Positions 36,453 through 44,829 are shown, numbered from the stretch's first letter. The stretch is 64,000 nucleotides of DNA from Limnobaculum xujianqingii (GCF_013394855.1 NZ_JABMLK010000002.1:682001-746000); one strand, 5' to 3'. Notes: generated by a model not told the origin, from the sequence alone. Numbers and translations: made by a program.

Positions 36453-37516
36453 GTCTTCTGGCATCAACGCATTTATCTCCTGTTGTAGGGGTGGATGTTC
36501 ATATGGTGAACGTTCCAGCACCGGCTCCTATTCCTCATCCACATGTTGGTCTTGTTCTGGATTTCCGTGAAATGGTTAACGGGGCTAAATCTTTTGTGGG
36601 TTCATTAGTAATGAATTTTGTTCAGGAGAACGTTCCTGCGGAGATCATGGAAAAGGTAGGGCAGGCGCAGGAGGCGATTGCGCTGGCTAATGCAATAAGA
36701 AGCGGAGATCTTAAGTCAGCGGCAGGCCAGGTTGGCGGCAAAATATGGAACAGTGAAGCCGTACAGGGTAACCCGATGGTTAAATCTGCGCTTGGCGCGG
36801 TAAATTCGGTGAAAGATGCCTTAGGGGCAGGTGTTGGACAGGGCGGAGGTTCTGACAGACCAGTATTGGTCAATAATTTGCTACGGGCTACGGTAGGAAC
36901 CAATTCACGCCATATCCCCGGGTTACATTTCCCTCTGGGGGCGGGTTACGCGCAAAAACTCCCCTCCTGTGATGCCGAAGCTTTCATGGGAAGTAAAACT
37001 GTTATTGTTAACGGTGACCCATTCTCTTATCTGGCGCTTCCTTCGTTAAGCTGCTGGTTTGTTGGTATGTTACCAATCAAGAAAAATGGCGCCCATACGG
37101 AAAGAAGAGAACTTTCATTACCGACGGCAGTAACGTTACCGATACCTGTTGGTCGCCCGGTTCTGGTTGGTGGTCCACCTACGTTAAACTTCCTGGCGAT
37201 TGCATTGGCGCTGTTTAAGGCGTTTCGAGGTTCTAAGCTGGCTAAAAAACTGTTTTCAAAATTACCGCCGGGTTTTGTTAAATGTAAAATTTTTGATGCT
37301 GAACCGGTGAATTCCATTACTGGTGAAGTTATCGTTCAGCAAAATGACTTTGAAGTAGATGGGCGTTTTCCACTGATTTGGGATCGCTATTACTCAGGCC
37401 ATCAGGCATATAATGGTGCAATTGGACATATCTGGTTAACTCCAGCGGATATTCACCTCTCTTTAGTCGTTACCGAAGGCATTTTAGGTGCATTTGCTCA
37501 GTTCCCCCGATCATAA
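36449..37516 (+). CDS. rhs: PAAR-Rhs effector, N-terminal part (frame broken at 37504-37508)
   Basis: This 355-codon frame is the N-terminus of a T6SS Rhs effector. It has PAAR-like segments (VVGVDVHMVNVPAPAPIPHPH near residue 12; HIPGLHFPLG and KTVIVNGDPFSYLALPSLSCW near 150-205), a hydrophobic stretch LNFLAIALALFKAF near 245, and the Rhs N-terminal motif FDAEPVNSITGEVIVQQNDFEV with PLIWDRYYSG. It breaks off with FAQFPRS and a stop, while the neighbouring frame continues exactly as an Rhs should (SPDHKTAFEMLPAYEGW). With a +1 shift the whole gene would encode about 1468 aa. The PAAR tip would sharpen the VgrG spike. Confidence 0.85.
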   Translation: MSLLASTHLSPVVGVDVHMVNVPAPAPIPHPHVGLVLDFREMVNGAKSFVGSLVMNFVQENVPAEIMEKVGQAQEAIALANAIRSGDLKSAAGQVGGKIWNSEAVQGNPMVKSALGAVNSVKDALGAGVGQGGGSDRPVLVNNLLRATVGTNSRHIPGLHFPLGAGYAQKLPSCDAEAFMGSKTVIVNGDPFSYLALPSLSCWFVGMLPIKKNGAHTERRELSLPTAVTLPIPVGRPVLVGGPPTLNFLAIALALFKAFRGSKLAKKLFSKLPPGFVKCKIFDAEPVNSITGEVIVQQNDFEVDGRFPLIWDRYYSGHQAYNGAIGHIWLTPADIHLSLVVTEGILGAFAQFPRS

Positions 37517-40500
37517 AACCGCATTTGAGATGCTACCTGCTTATGAAGGTTGGGAACATCACAGTCTGGACTGGCAGCAAGGGCATGCCATCTATCGTTT
37601 GAACAATGAACTAATTTTAAGAACCAGAGAGGGTGTTGAGTACCATTTTCCACTTCCGGGTGACTGGCAGCATCGGGTAGAGCAACTGGAAGAGGATGAG
37701 CAGTTATCCCTTTGGTTTAGTCGGATGGAAGACCTGAATGGTAACGGTTGGCGTTTTGAACGGGATAAACAACAGCATCTCCAACAGTTGGTTGAATATT
37801 GCCTTGAAGGCGATACCGGGCGCCAGATTACTTGCCATTATGAAGGGCGATATTTAACCGATTTGGTGCTATATGAAAGTGCTGCCGATAATACCGGTGT
37901 GCTGCTGGCGGGATATCGGCAGAATAATCATGGCGATATGGTGTCAGTTCTGGATGCTCATCAGCAGTCATATGATTTTGAGTATATTGATAATCACCAG
38001 ATGGTGCGCCATACAGACCGCAATGGTTTGTCATTTTACTATGCCTATACATTGTATGAAGACCAGATTCAGCGAGTGCACCGCGCCTGGGGCGATCATG
38101 GTCTGTTTGATTATGCGTTTGCCTACCATCCTGAGCGTCAGGAGACGTTAATTACTGACTCTCTTGGTCATACCACTATTTTGCAATATGATGAACGACA
38201 ACTTCCTTTAGTTCGAATCGATCCGCTGGGGGGAGTTAAATCCTATCAGTACGATGGTCAACAACGAGGAATATCGGAAATTGATCCGGGTGGTAACAAA
38301 ACCGAATGGGAATATGACCAGCGGGCAAATATTGTCAGCCGCCGTTATCCTGACGGAAGCGGTATTAGTATTCGCTATGATGAAAGAAACAAGCCGATTG
38401 AGATTGTTGATGCTGAAAATCAGCGTTGGCAACAGCAGTGGAATGACAACGGTAATCTGATTAGCCAGAAAACCCCGTTGGGTCAGGAAAGCTGGTATAG
38501 CTACGATATGCTGGGGCAACTGGTTGAGGTCCATAGCGGGCAGCAGCAGACAAAACTAACTTATGATGAGCTAGGTTTTATTCGTCAGCTTCAGGACATT
38601 GCCGGGCGAGTAACTGATTTTCAGTTTGACCGTTTTGGTCATTTGCAAAAGCGTCGGTTGGCTAATGGTGATGAGACTCGCTATCAGTATGATAAAAAAG
38701 GGCGATTGATCTCATGTCAGTTGGAAGATGGGGAGTTTATCAGTTGCCGCTATGACCATGAAGATAATCTGATTGAGTACCGCGATCGCGGTAAAAAAGT
38801 GACTAAATTTGCCTATTTTGGTCAGGGGCGGTTATCGCAGCAGACGTTGCCGGACGGTAATTCACTTCAATATCATTACAATACCGAAGAACAACTGATT
38901 GGTGTAACCAATCAGCGTGGTGAGCGCTGGCAGTTAAATCGTGATGCGGTTGGTCGCCTGATTGAAGAACGGGATTATTGGGGAAAAGCACGTAGCTATC
39001 ATTATGATGAGGCCGGTTATTTAACCCAGAGCCTTAACCCGTTAGGCCAGTTACTGGCAGTTACCTGTGACAAGATGGGGCGGATTGTCAGTAAAGCTCC
39101 GCAGGGGCAGCCAGAAAAGACGGAAACCTATGCTTATAACAAACGGGGTCAGTTGACTCTGGCGAAGAATCAGCATAGCGAAGTGACGCGTCAATATAAT
39201 CAAGTTGGTATGCTAATTCTGGAGAACCAGCAGCAGCAGGATGTGACGGCTCGTCTTGAGTATGTATATAACCTGTCAGGTCAGCTATCAGAGCAACATC
39301 ATCAGTTACGGCATCACAGTCAGTCAAAAGAAACGGCGTTTAACCAAGCGCTGCGCTTTGAATACAACGAGCTGGGGCAACTTATTCGCCAGCAGGTGGA
39401 TGACCATGCACCAATCGAATTTGGTTTTGATGAGATTGGTCGCCTGACTAGCCAGAAACAGAGCGAAGCCGTTATCTCGACCTTTGAATATACCAAAGCA
39501 GGGCAATTGAAGCGCCAAAGCCTGCATCGTAGCGGTAGCGTTCACAGCGATTCTATTGATTATCACTATGACGTGTCCGGCAATCTGGTGATGCGCAGTG
39601 ATAGCCGTGGTGGAACCGATCGTTATTTCTACGACGTATTAGGTCAGATTACTCGTCACAGCAATCCAATGGGGGAGATCCACGATTATGTTTATAACGC
39701 GAATGGCGATCGGTTTGTCGAAAAAGAGAATCCGGAAGGTCAGCGTGAACTGACGTTTAATGACGGGATGCAATATCGCCTGAATCAGGCTGGTCAGTTG
39801 ATTGTGCGTGAAGACGGCGAACGAAGTGACCGTCTTGAATGGGATGAAAATGAGTGTCTGAGCGGATTTTATCGTACCGGAGAGCGCGGTGAACGTTATC
39901 AGTATCACTATGATGCACTAAGACGGCGTATCCGTAAGACCTGTATCGATATACGTGATCGGGTTGAGAAGATTACCTATTTTATCTGGGATGGGGATGC
40001 ACTAACCGCGGAAGTCAGTTTCTCACCGGTGGCGACAGGGGCAAATGCCAAACTGGATAGTCGCTTCTTCATCTATTACCTGAATACCTTTGAGCCACTG
40101 GTACTACAGTGCAAACAGCAGGGTATCGGCAGTCTCGCTCCACCGGAAGAGACCGGTTACTATTTCTATCAAAACGATCCGAATGGTATGCCGTTGCGGT
40201 TATACGACGCCCAAGGTGATATCGCCTGGAGTGCCCACTACACCGCGTTTGGTCGGGTAGACCAACTGGATGAAATAAAAGTTAAGCAACCGCTACGACT
40301 TCAGGGACAGTATTTTGATGAAGAGAGTGGTTTACACTATAACCGACATCGTTATTATGATCCGCGTACGGGGATTTTTGTTTGTCAGGATCCGATTGGG
40401 TTGGTTGGGGGGATTAATCCTTATCAGTTTATAATAAACATATTAGGGTGGGCAGATCCATTAGGTCTAACTGGTGAAGAAACAGTTACTGTATATCGTG

Positions 40501-40856
40501 TCGAAACTAACAATTCAGGGAGTCAACGAGTTCTTATTGATGATGCGAATAATATTTCTATTCCAGATAAATCAAAAATGCTATTTTTAAATTTCGGCAG
40601 TTCGGAAAGAGCTAGTGCATTTCGTGGTAGTGGTGATGATAAGAAAGTAAAATCTTTCAAAGTTAAGAAATCATTCTTAGATAAATTGAGAGAAACATCT
40701 ATGACAGAAAGAGAGTTAAGCCGCTCGAAATGTAAGTCAGATAAAACAAGACCTTTAAGAGTAGATAAAGGGACGGCTGATCAATATGGACTAAGAACTC
40801 AACAAATCAATGAATTGATGGATAATATTATACCAAATTCAGGTGGGGAATCATGA
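37488..40856 (+). CDS. rhs: Rhs effector, core shell and C-terminal toxin (second frame)
   Basis: The 1122-codon frame contains the Rhs/YD-repeat shell: many copies of YxYDxxGRLxxxxxxxG such as YHYDEAGYLTQSLNPLGQ and YDVLGQITRHSNPMGE. It ends in the Rhs core motif YFDEESGLHYNRHRYYDPRTG-IFVCQDPIGLVGG at about residues 945-980, the site where Rhs proteins cut themselves. After ADPLGL a variable tip of about 127 aa follows (40473-40853), low in GC. It begins TVTVYRVETN, has MLFLNFGSSERASAF and ends with DQYGLRTQQINELMDN. I cannot assign a toxin family; the YRVE start could suggest an ADP-ribosyltransferase-like fold, weakly. The GTG at 37488 is not a convincing start; this is the downstream part of the frame opened at 36449. 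Confidence 0.88.
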   Translation: MHLLSSPDHKTAFEMLPAYEGWEHHSLDWQQGHAIYRLNNELILRTREGVEYHFPLPGDWQHRVEQLEEDEQLSLWFSRMEDLNGNGWRFERDKQQHLQQLVEYCLEGDTGRQITCHYEGRYLTDLVLYESAADNTGVLLAGYRQNNHGDMVSVLDAHQQSYDFEYIDNHQMVRHTDRNGLSFYYAYTLYEDQIQRVHRAWGDHGLFDYAFAYHPERQETLITDSLGHTTILQYDERQLPLVRIDPLGGVKSYQYDGQQRGISEIDPGGNKTEWEYDQRANIVSRRYPDGSGISIRYDERNKPIEIVDAENQRWQQQWNDNGNLISQKTPLGQESWYSYDMLGQLVEVHSGQQQTKLTYDELGFIRQLQDIAGRVTDFQFDRFGHLQKRRLANGDETRYQYDKKGRLISCQLEDGEFISCRYDHEDNLIEYRDRGKKVTKFAYFGQGRLSQQTLPDGNSLQYHYNTEEQLIGVTNQRGERWQLNRDAVGRLIEERDYWGKARSYHYDEAGYLTQSLNPLGQLLAVTCDKMGRIVSKAPQGQPEKTETYAYNKRGQLTLAKNQHSEVTRQYNQVGMLILENQQQQDVTARLEYVYNLSGQLSEQHHQLRHHSQSKETAFNQALRFEYNELGQLIRQQVDDHAPIEFGFDEIGRLTSQKQSEAVISTFEYTKAGQLKRQSLHRSGSVHSDSIDYHYDVSGNLVMRSDSRGGTDRYFYDVLGQITRHSNPMGEIHDYVYNANGDRFVEKENPEGQRELTFNDGMQYRLNQAGQLIVREDGERSDRLEWDENECLSGFYRTGERGERYQYHYDALRRRIRKTCIDIRDRVEKITYFIWDGDALTAEVSFSPVATGANAKLDSRFFIYYLNTFEPLVLQCKQQGIGSLAPPEETGYYFYQNDPNGMPLRLYDAQGDIAWSAHYTAFGRVDQLDEIKVKQPLRLQGQYFDEESGLHYNRHRYYDPRTGIFVCQDPIGLVGGINPYQFIINILGWADPLGLTGEETVTVYRVETNNSGSQRVLIDDANNISIPDKSKMLFLNFGSSERASAFRGSGDDKKVKSFKVKKSFLDKLRETSMTERELSRSKCKSDKTRPLRVDKGTADQYGLRTQQINELMDNIIPNSGGES
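37502..37513 (+). other. Frameshift site in rhs (C5 run, CCC-CGA)
   Basis: In the upstream frame the codons are TTC CCC CGA TCA TAA. The Rhs homology continues one base further on as CCC GAT CAT AAA. The five Cs at 37504-37508 therefore contain one base too many for an uninterrupted gene. Possible causes are a real one-base insertion, a sequencing error in a homopolymer, phase variation, or ribosomal +1 slippage of proline tRNA on CCC-C before the rare arginine codon CGA. Confidence 0.9.
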
Positions 40857-41320
40857 CGTTTTTGGAGTCAGTCAAAATAGAATTGGAAGATGAGAGAAAA
40901 AGACTATTATCTTCTATAATAACTGAAAAGCATGAAGGGATTATTGTCGAATATGTCGCTTCCTGTAGTGTTGGTAATGCCGAAATAATATCGAAAGAGT
41001 CAAAAAAAATATTGTTACTAATTAATGAAAATAGTTTTCCAAAATGGCCAGATTTAAATGAATGGCTTTCAATTTTACCAAAGACTTTTACCGATCTATT
41101 TTCTAATTCATTTGATGAAGAAGATTGGGGGCTTAGTGACTGGCTTTATTGGTTTGAGCTTGAAAATAGAGCTTGGTTTTTATGGAATGTAGAACAGCTA
41201 GACGGTATTTCTTTAAAAATTAGTATATTAATTTATGAGCATCCATTTCCATCTGAATCATTGGAGGTTTTGTTTATGAAGTTAGGAACAAGTGAGCTTA
41301 AAGAAAGAAATATATACTGA
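40853..41320 (+). CDS. Candidate immunity protein for the Rhs toxin
   Basis: The 155-aa product has no signal peptide and is acidic and rich in Trp (DWGLSDWLYWFELENRAWFLWNVEQ in the middle, given here as a pattern of Trp-rich helices). It begins with an ATGA overlap with the Rhs stop codon, so it is translated with the toxin. Its base composition is AT-rich like the Rhs tip and unlike the Rhs core. Position, size and composition are typical for cognate immunity proteins of Rhs tips; I do not recognise its family. It should be cytoplasmic, which implies a cytoplasmic toxin target. Confidence 0.7.
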   Translation: MTFLESVKIELEDERKRLLSSIITEKHEGIIVEYVASCSVGNAEIISKESKKILLLINENSFPKWPDLNEWLSILPKTFTDLFSNSFDEEDWGLSDWLYWFELENRAWFLWNVEQLDGISLKISILIYEHPFPSESLEVLFMKLGTSELKERNIY

Positions 41321-41402
41321 AAAATGATGCTTTATTACTTATAGCCTTATTTGAACTAAATGGGACTGTAATTTAAATTGTTTAATTACTTGGCTGGAGA
41401 AG

Positions 41403-41456
41403 AACCCAGATCTTCGAGCCATCGGCCTCATTAATCGCCGATGGCGGGTTGGTTTT
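41403..41456 (+). terminator. Hairpin after the first immunity gene
   Basis: GCCATCGGC (41418-41426) and GCCGATGGC (41437-41445) form a perfect stem, extended by AACCC (41403-41407) and GGGTT (41446-41450), followed by GGTTTT. It fits an intrinsic terminator for the vgrG-rhs-immunity transcript and may also end the symE transcript from the other side. Confidence 0.7.
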
Positions 41457-41504
41457 AACCTCTCTACGGGATGTATTCCACAGTGTAATAACGTTCAGCT
41501 TCGT

Positions 41505-41840
41505 TTACTGCCTTAAATCTTCATTCCTTGGAGAGGGGGCTTTAGTGGCACTCCGCGTAGTACAGTTAGCTTGTTTAATCCCCCGCTGTTTTTGGCAAAG
41601 AGATTCCTGCTCATTTTTTAGGTTATCTACTTCGTTACTGTCCAGAACCAGTACAATACAGCCGTCAGCTATTTTAACTGTAAGATGTGCGCCGGTCTCA
41701 AACCCAGCCTCACGTAACCATTTACCCTTTAAATTAATATTTGGTGTACTGGTATCACCGTGCTTAGGCACATAACCAACAATATACTGGCGCTGTGCTT
41801 TGGAAATCTTCTTTTCTGAAATATAATCGTACTCAGCCAT
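41505..41840 (-). CDS. symE: SymE-family toxin
   Basis: The 111-aa product resembles SymE, a small SOS-linked protein of type I toxin-antitoxin pairs that derives from an AbrB-like fold and condenses the nucleoid or affects RNA. It has the family core: YIVGYVPKHGDTSTPNINLKGKW, then LREAGFETGAHLTVKIADGCIVL at about residues 42-67. The C-terminal part is charged and poorly conserved. SymE genes are often found at Rhs loci. I saw no LexA-box pair upstream and could not define an antisense SymR RNA. It is 67 nt downstream of, and in the same direction as, the XRE gene. Confidence 0.85.
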   Translation of the reverse strand: MAEYDYISEKKISKAQRQYIVGYVPKHGDTSTPNINLKGKWLREAGFETGAHLTVKIADGCIVLVLDSNEVDNLKNEQESLCQKQRGIKQANCTTRSATKAPSPRNEDLRQ

Positions 41841-41872
41841 GATTAACTACTCCGTTTAGTTGTTTGTGGTGA

Positions 41873-41906
41873 GCAATGAGTACGGGTTGCAGCCCGTATT
41901 CATTGC
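41873..41906 (-). terminator. Hairpin between the XRE gene and symE
   Basis: GCAATGAGTACGGG (41873-41886) pairs with CCCGTATTCATTGC (41893-41906) with one mismatch and a 6-nt loop. It begins right after the XRE stop codon and lies upstream of symE. No T run follows, so it may be a regulatory structure in the symE leader, or part of an antisense RNA gene on the plus strand. Confidence 0.55.
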
Positions 41907-41907
41907 G

Positions 41908-42249
41908 TTATTTCTTTCTGGAAGACCAGCGTTCGGCTTCATACTTGATAATCATCCCTTCCAGTAACTGCTTAATCACCTGTTGTTGTTCCGGTAACAT
42001 ATGATTAATAGCCTGAAATTGTAAGGCTAAATCAGTATTAGGTAGTAGCTCCTTCTCCTCAAAAATTAAAGAGTCAGTTGTCACTTTAAACGTTTGTGCC
42101 AATTTCTTAATCGCTTCAAGCGAAGGTAAAGCAGCACCGCCTTCATAACGCTTTATTTGAGTAACATGAATACCTATAACATTAGCTAATGCCTGTTGTG
42201 ATAATCCTTTCTGTCTACGAAGGGCTACTAATTTATCAGCAAGACTCAT
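41908..42249 (-). CDS. XRE-family helix-turn-helix regulator
   Basis: The 113-aa product begins with a Cro/CI-type HTH (residues 4-60): LVALRRQKGLSQQALANVIGI, then VTQIKRYEGGAALPSLEAIKKLAQTF. A helical C-terminal part follows (LPEQQQVIKQLLEGMI, then a basic RWSSRKK tail), suitable for dimer formation. Similar regulators accompany prophage, toxin-antitoxin and abortive-infection genes. It is co-oriented with symE and may control it. It sits between the Rhs gene and the displaced Rhs tip, where foreign genes accumulate. Confidence 0.88.
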   Translation of the reverse strand: MSLADKLVALRRQKGLSQQALANVIGIHVTQIKRYEGGAALPSLEAIKKLAQTFKVTTDSLIFEEKELLPNTDLALQFQAINHMLPEQQQVIKQLLEGMIIKYEAERWSSRKK

Positions 42250-42492
42250 TGAATTAATCTAATCAGAGAAATTTACTGCCATTTTAATGAATTAAAAATG
42301 CCTGCCTAATCTAATGTTGGTATCTTAATAGATGCTAAATTTGACCTCAAAAGGTTCTTCAAGTCTTTTGTAAGAAATGGAATATGGTTAGCATCTTTGG
42401 AACATAGTTACGATACCTGAAGTTTGTTGCCTCATTATTTTAGTTAGAGGAATAATTCGGTTAGCTAACTGAACAGCATCACCAGTTGCGCC

Positions 42493-43302
42493 CACAGTGA
42501 TTCCATTGATTATCACTATGACGTGTTAGGGCAAATTACTCGTCACAGCAATCCAATGGGTGAGATCCACGATTATGTGTATAACGCGAACGGCGATCGG
42601 TTTGTCGAAAAAGAGAATCCGGAAGGCCAGCGTGAACTGACCTTTAATGACGGGATACAATATCGCCTGAATCAGGCAGGCCAGTTGATTGTCCGTGAGG
42701 ACGGTGATCGAAGCGACCGTCTTGAATGGGACGAAAATGAGTGTCTGAGTGGATTTTATCGTACCGGAGAGCGCGGTGAACGTTATCAGTATCACTATGA
42801 TGCGTTAAGGCGACGTATCCGCAAAACCTGTATCGATATGAGCGATCGGGTTGAGAAGATTACCTATTTTATCTGGGACGGCGATGCGCTGACCGCAGAA
42901 GTCAGTTTCTCACCAATGGCGACAGGAGTGAATGCCAAACTGGATAGTCACTTCTTTGTCTACTACCTGAACTCCTTTGAACCGCTGGTGCTACAGTGCA
43001 AACAGCAGGGTATCGGCAGTCTCGCTCCACCAGAAGAAACCGGTTACTATTTTTATCAGAACGATCCGAACGGTATGCCATTGCGGTTATACGACGCCCA
43101 AGGTGATATCGCCTGGAGTGCCCACTACACCGCGTTTGGTCGGGTAGACCAACTGGATGAAATAAAAGTTAAACAACCGCTACGACTTCAGGGACAGTAT
43201 TTTGATGAAGAGAGTGGTTTACACTATAACCGACATCGTTATTATGATCCGCGTACGGGAATTTTTGTTTGTCAGGATCCAATTGGGTTGTTAGGGGAAT
43301 GA
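42493..43302 (+). pseudogene. Displaced Rhs core fragment (no start, frameshifted end)
   Basis: The stretch repeats the 3' part of the Rhs core (39545-40400) almost base for base, after a deletion of about 70 bp near its left end where two GACGT-containing sequences were joined. It has no plausible start codon of its own (a GTG at 42523 opens the frame) and encodes YHYDALRRRIRKTC, GQYFDEESGLHYNRHRYYDP and DPIGLLGE before a stop. Relative to the intact pattern DPIGLxGGxN one G is missing from the run at 43294-43297, so the following tip is out of frame. It is the remnant left by exchange of Rhs tips. Confidence 0.88.
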
Positions 43303-43784
43303 ATTCATATCAGTATGCATCAAACATATTGAAGTGGATTGACCCATTAGGGCTACAAAAAACACCATATACGGGTAGTTCTCAGGATGAAGTGGCCGCA
43401 AAGGTATTAGCACCTGCAAATGATAAATCAATTAGAAAAAATAAAGAATATGGAGGTTTAATATATGAAAAGAATGGTCAATATTATGCCACTATACCTG
43501 TAGCTGGTACTAAGGATAGATTTAGGCCTGCAGATGCATTACTACAAATCTCGAACGGAGCAACTATTGTTGGTGATTATCATACACATGGTGACTATTC
43601 CACATTAGATGGTAAAAGAACAGATAAAGATCATGATGAATTTGATAGTGATGAATTTTCTAAAAAGGATAAATCGATTTCAGACCAAGCAGCCTCTGGT
43701 TGTGAGAAACACAGATCATATTTGGGGACTCCTAGTGGGAAGTTTAAGGTATATGTTCCTGGTGTGGGTACTAAAACGTTATAG
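43299..43784 (+). CDS. Orphan Rhs toxin tip with JAMM-like metalloenzyme motif (DUF4329 type)
   Basis: From the ATG at 43299 the frame gives MNSYQYASNILKWIDPLGL, the normal Rhs core-to-tip junction, and then a tip of about 140 aa. It carries an EYGGLIY segment, the motif YHTHG at about residue 90 and FSKKDKSISD about 25 residues later. Together these make E...HxH...SxxD, the zinc-site pattern of JAB/JAMM proteins, as in DUF4329 tips of Rhs proteins. A peptidase or deubiquitinase-like activity is possible but not established. The base composition is AT-rich. It is separated from its core fragment by a one-base frameshift and may be silent until recombined onto the main rhs gene. Confidence 0.75.
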   Translation: MNSYQYASNILKWIDPLGLQKTPYTGSSQDEVAAKVLAPANDKSIRKNKEYGGLIYEKNGQYYATIPVAGTKDRFRPADALLQISNGATIVGDYHTHGDYSTLDGKRTDKDHDEFDSDEFSKKDKSISDQAASGCEKHRSYLGTPSGKFKVYVPGVGTKTL

Positions 43785-43796
43785 AGAGTATTAACA

Positions 43797-44114
43797 ATGG
43801 CTTTATCTTTAAACAGCGAATTATTACTTGATGGAAAGATTTTTCTTGCACTGTGTCATAGTGAAAACTACTTATTAAAGATTTTTAATGAGCGTTATAA
43901 TAGAAGTTGGTCTCTAGAAAAATATGAAATATTAATTGATGAATGTAAAAGTGATAATTATGTATCTATAGCTTTTTTACCTAAAACTAAACAGAATGTT
44001 AATGGTGTGCCTTTTGAAGTCCCAGTCAAAGGTATATGGGAAAATGGCCCGGGTATTGAGTTATATATATCGTTAGAGGATTATTCACTCTTGCGATTTA
44101 AAGGAATGCGTTGA
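43797..44114 (+). CDS. Candidate immunity protein for the JAMM-type tip
   Basis: The 105-aa product starts 12 nt after the tip stop codon, has no signal peptide and is AT-rich like the tip. Visible features are an LEKYEILIDECKSDNYVSIAF segment and the ending YISLEDYSLLRFKGMR. I do not recognise its family. Its position directly behind a toxin tip and its size support an immunity role. A terminator-like hairpin follows at 44139-44173. Confidence 0.65.
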   Translation: MALSLNSELLLDGKIFLALCHSENYLLKIFNERYNRSWSLEKYEILIDECKSDNYVSIAFLPKTKQNVNGVPFEVPVKGIWENGPGIELYISLEDYSLLRFKGMR

Positions 44115-44138
44115 TTATTCTATTTTAGTAAATGGATG

Positions 44139-44173
44139 AATCCCAAAAATAAAAAAATGATTTTTTTGGGATT
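44139..44173 (+). terminator. Terminator after the second immunity gene
   Basis: AATCCCAAAAA (44139-44149) pairs with TTTTTGGGATT (44163-44173) over 11 bp, with an A/T-rich loop. The T-rich right arm fits an intrinsic terminator working on the plus strand. Confidence 0.6.
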
Positions 44174-44233
44174 ATAAATAGATGTAGTCTCCCCGATTTT
44201 TAGTACCACCACCAGTTAGAGTCTCCGGCCAGC

Positions 44234-44282
44234 ATTTTGATGAAGAGAGTGGTTTACACTATAACCGACATCGTTATTATGA
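44234..44282 (+). repeat. 49-bp relic of the Rhs core
   Basis: This segment is identical to part of the Rhs core (about 40312-40360, encoding FDEESGLHYNRHRYY) and to the copy in the displaced fragment. It then diverges abruptly into non-Rhs sequence. It marks the boundary of a third, mostly lost Rhs tip in front of the next immunity-like gene. Confidence 0.9.
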
Positions 44283-44363
44283 ACAGGTTGAGATTAATTT
44301 TTATCAGTCTATACCTAATTTCAGGTGTAATAAGAGCTTTGGAGCGGGTAAAAGGAATACATC

Positions 44364-44705
44364 ATGAACAATAAGGAAGAATTAGAACAGATACAAAAAC
44401 AACTTTGCGAAAAATATAACTCACCTTGTTTCTTTTGTACTGAAAATGAAATTATTGGTATCGCAATTGAATCAATTAAACATCAGCCAATATATGGAGT
44501 AAGACACGACAGCGATAATGGCACATGTGGATGGTATCTTTGGGGTGGAAATTATTCTGACGATGAAAATTTTTTCCAACCGATTCATTTTTCGCATATC
44601 TATAAGATTATTCCTGATTATGTATTGAAATATCTTGCATTGGCTTCGGGATTTAAATTTATTACAGATATTAATGGTTATGAAGATGTTTGGTATGAAG
44701 AATAA
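44364..44705 (+). CDS. Orphan immunity-like protein
   Basis: The 113-aa product starts MNNKEELEQIQKQLCEKYN and contains GVRHDSDNGTCGWYLWGG, FFQPIHFSHIYKI and an ending DINGYEDVWYEE. This pattern resembles small DUF2185/Imm33-like immunity proteins often seen next to polymorphic toxins; the match is by memory and moderate. AAGGA at good spacing precedes the ATG. No toxin lies upstream, only the 49-bp Rhs relic, so it is probably a kept immunity gene against toxins of neighbours or former self. Confidence 0.65.
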   Translation: MNNKEELEQIQKQLCEKYNSPCFFCTENEIIGIAIESIKHQPIYGVRHDSDNGTCGWYLWGGNYSDDENFFQPIHFSHIYKIIPDYVLKYLALASGFKFITDINGYEDVWYEE

Positions 44706-44829
44706 TGCTTTCTATATCATCCAGATAATTTGTATGAAGTTTAAATCTGTTCTCTGTCAGAGATTGTGAAATCAGAACACTATTTTTGAATATATCAAAG
44801 TATGGTAACTGAAAATGACAAAACTCCAG

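Noticed and set aside
41841..41907. LexA box controlling symE as in E. coli
   Set aside because: No CTGT-N8-ACAG pattern in the leader.
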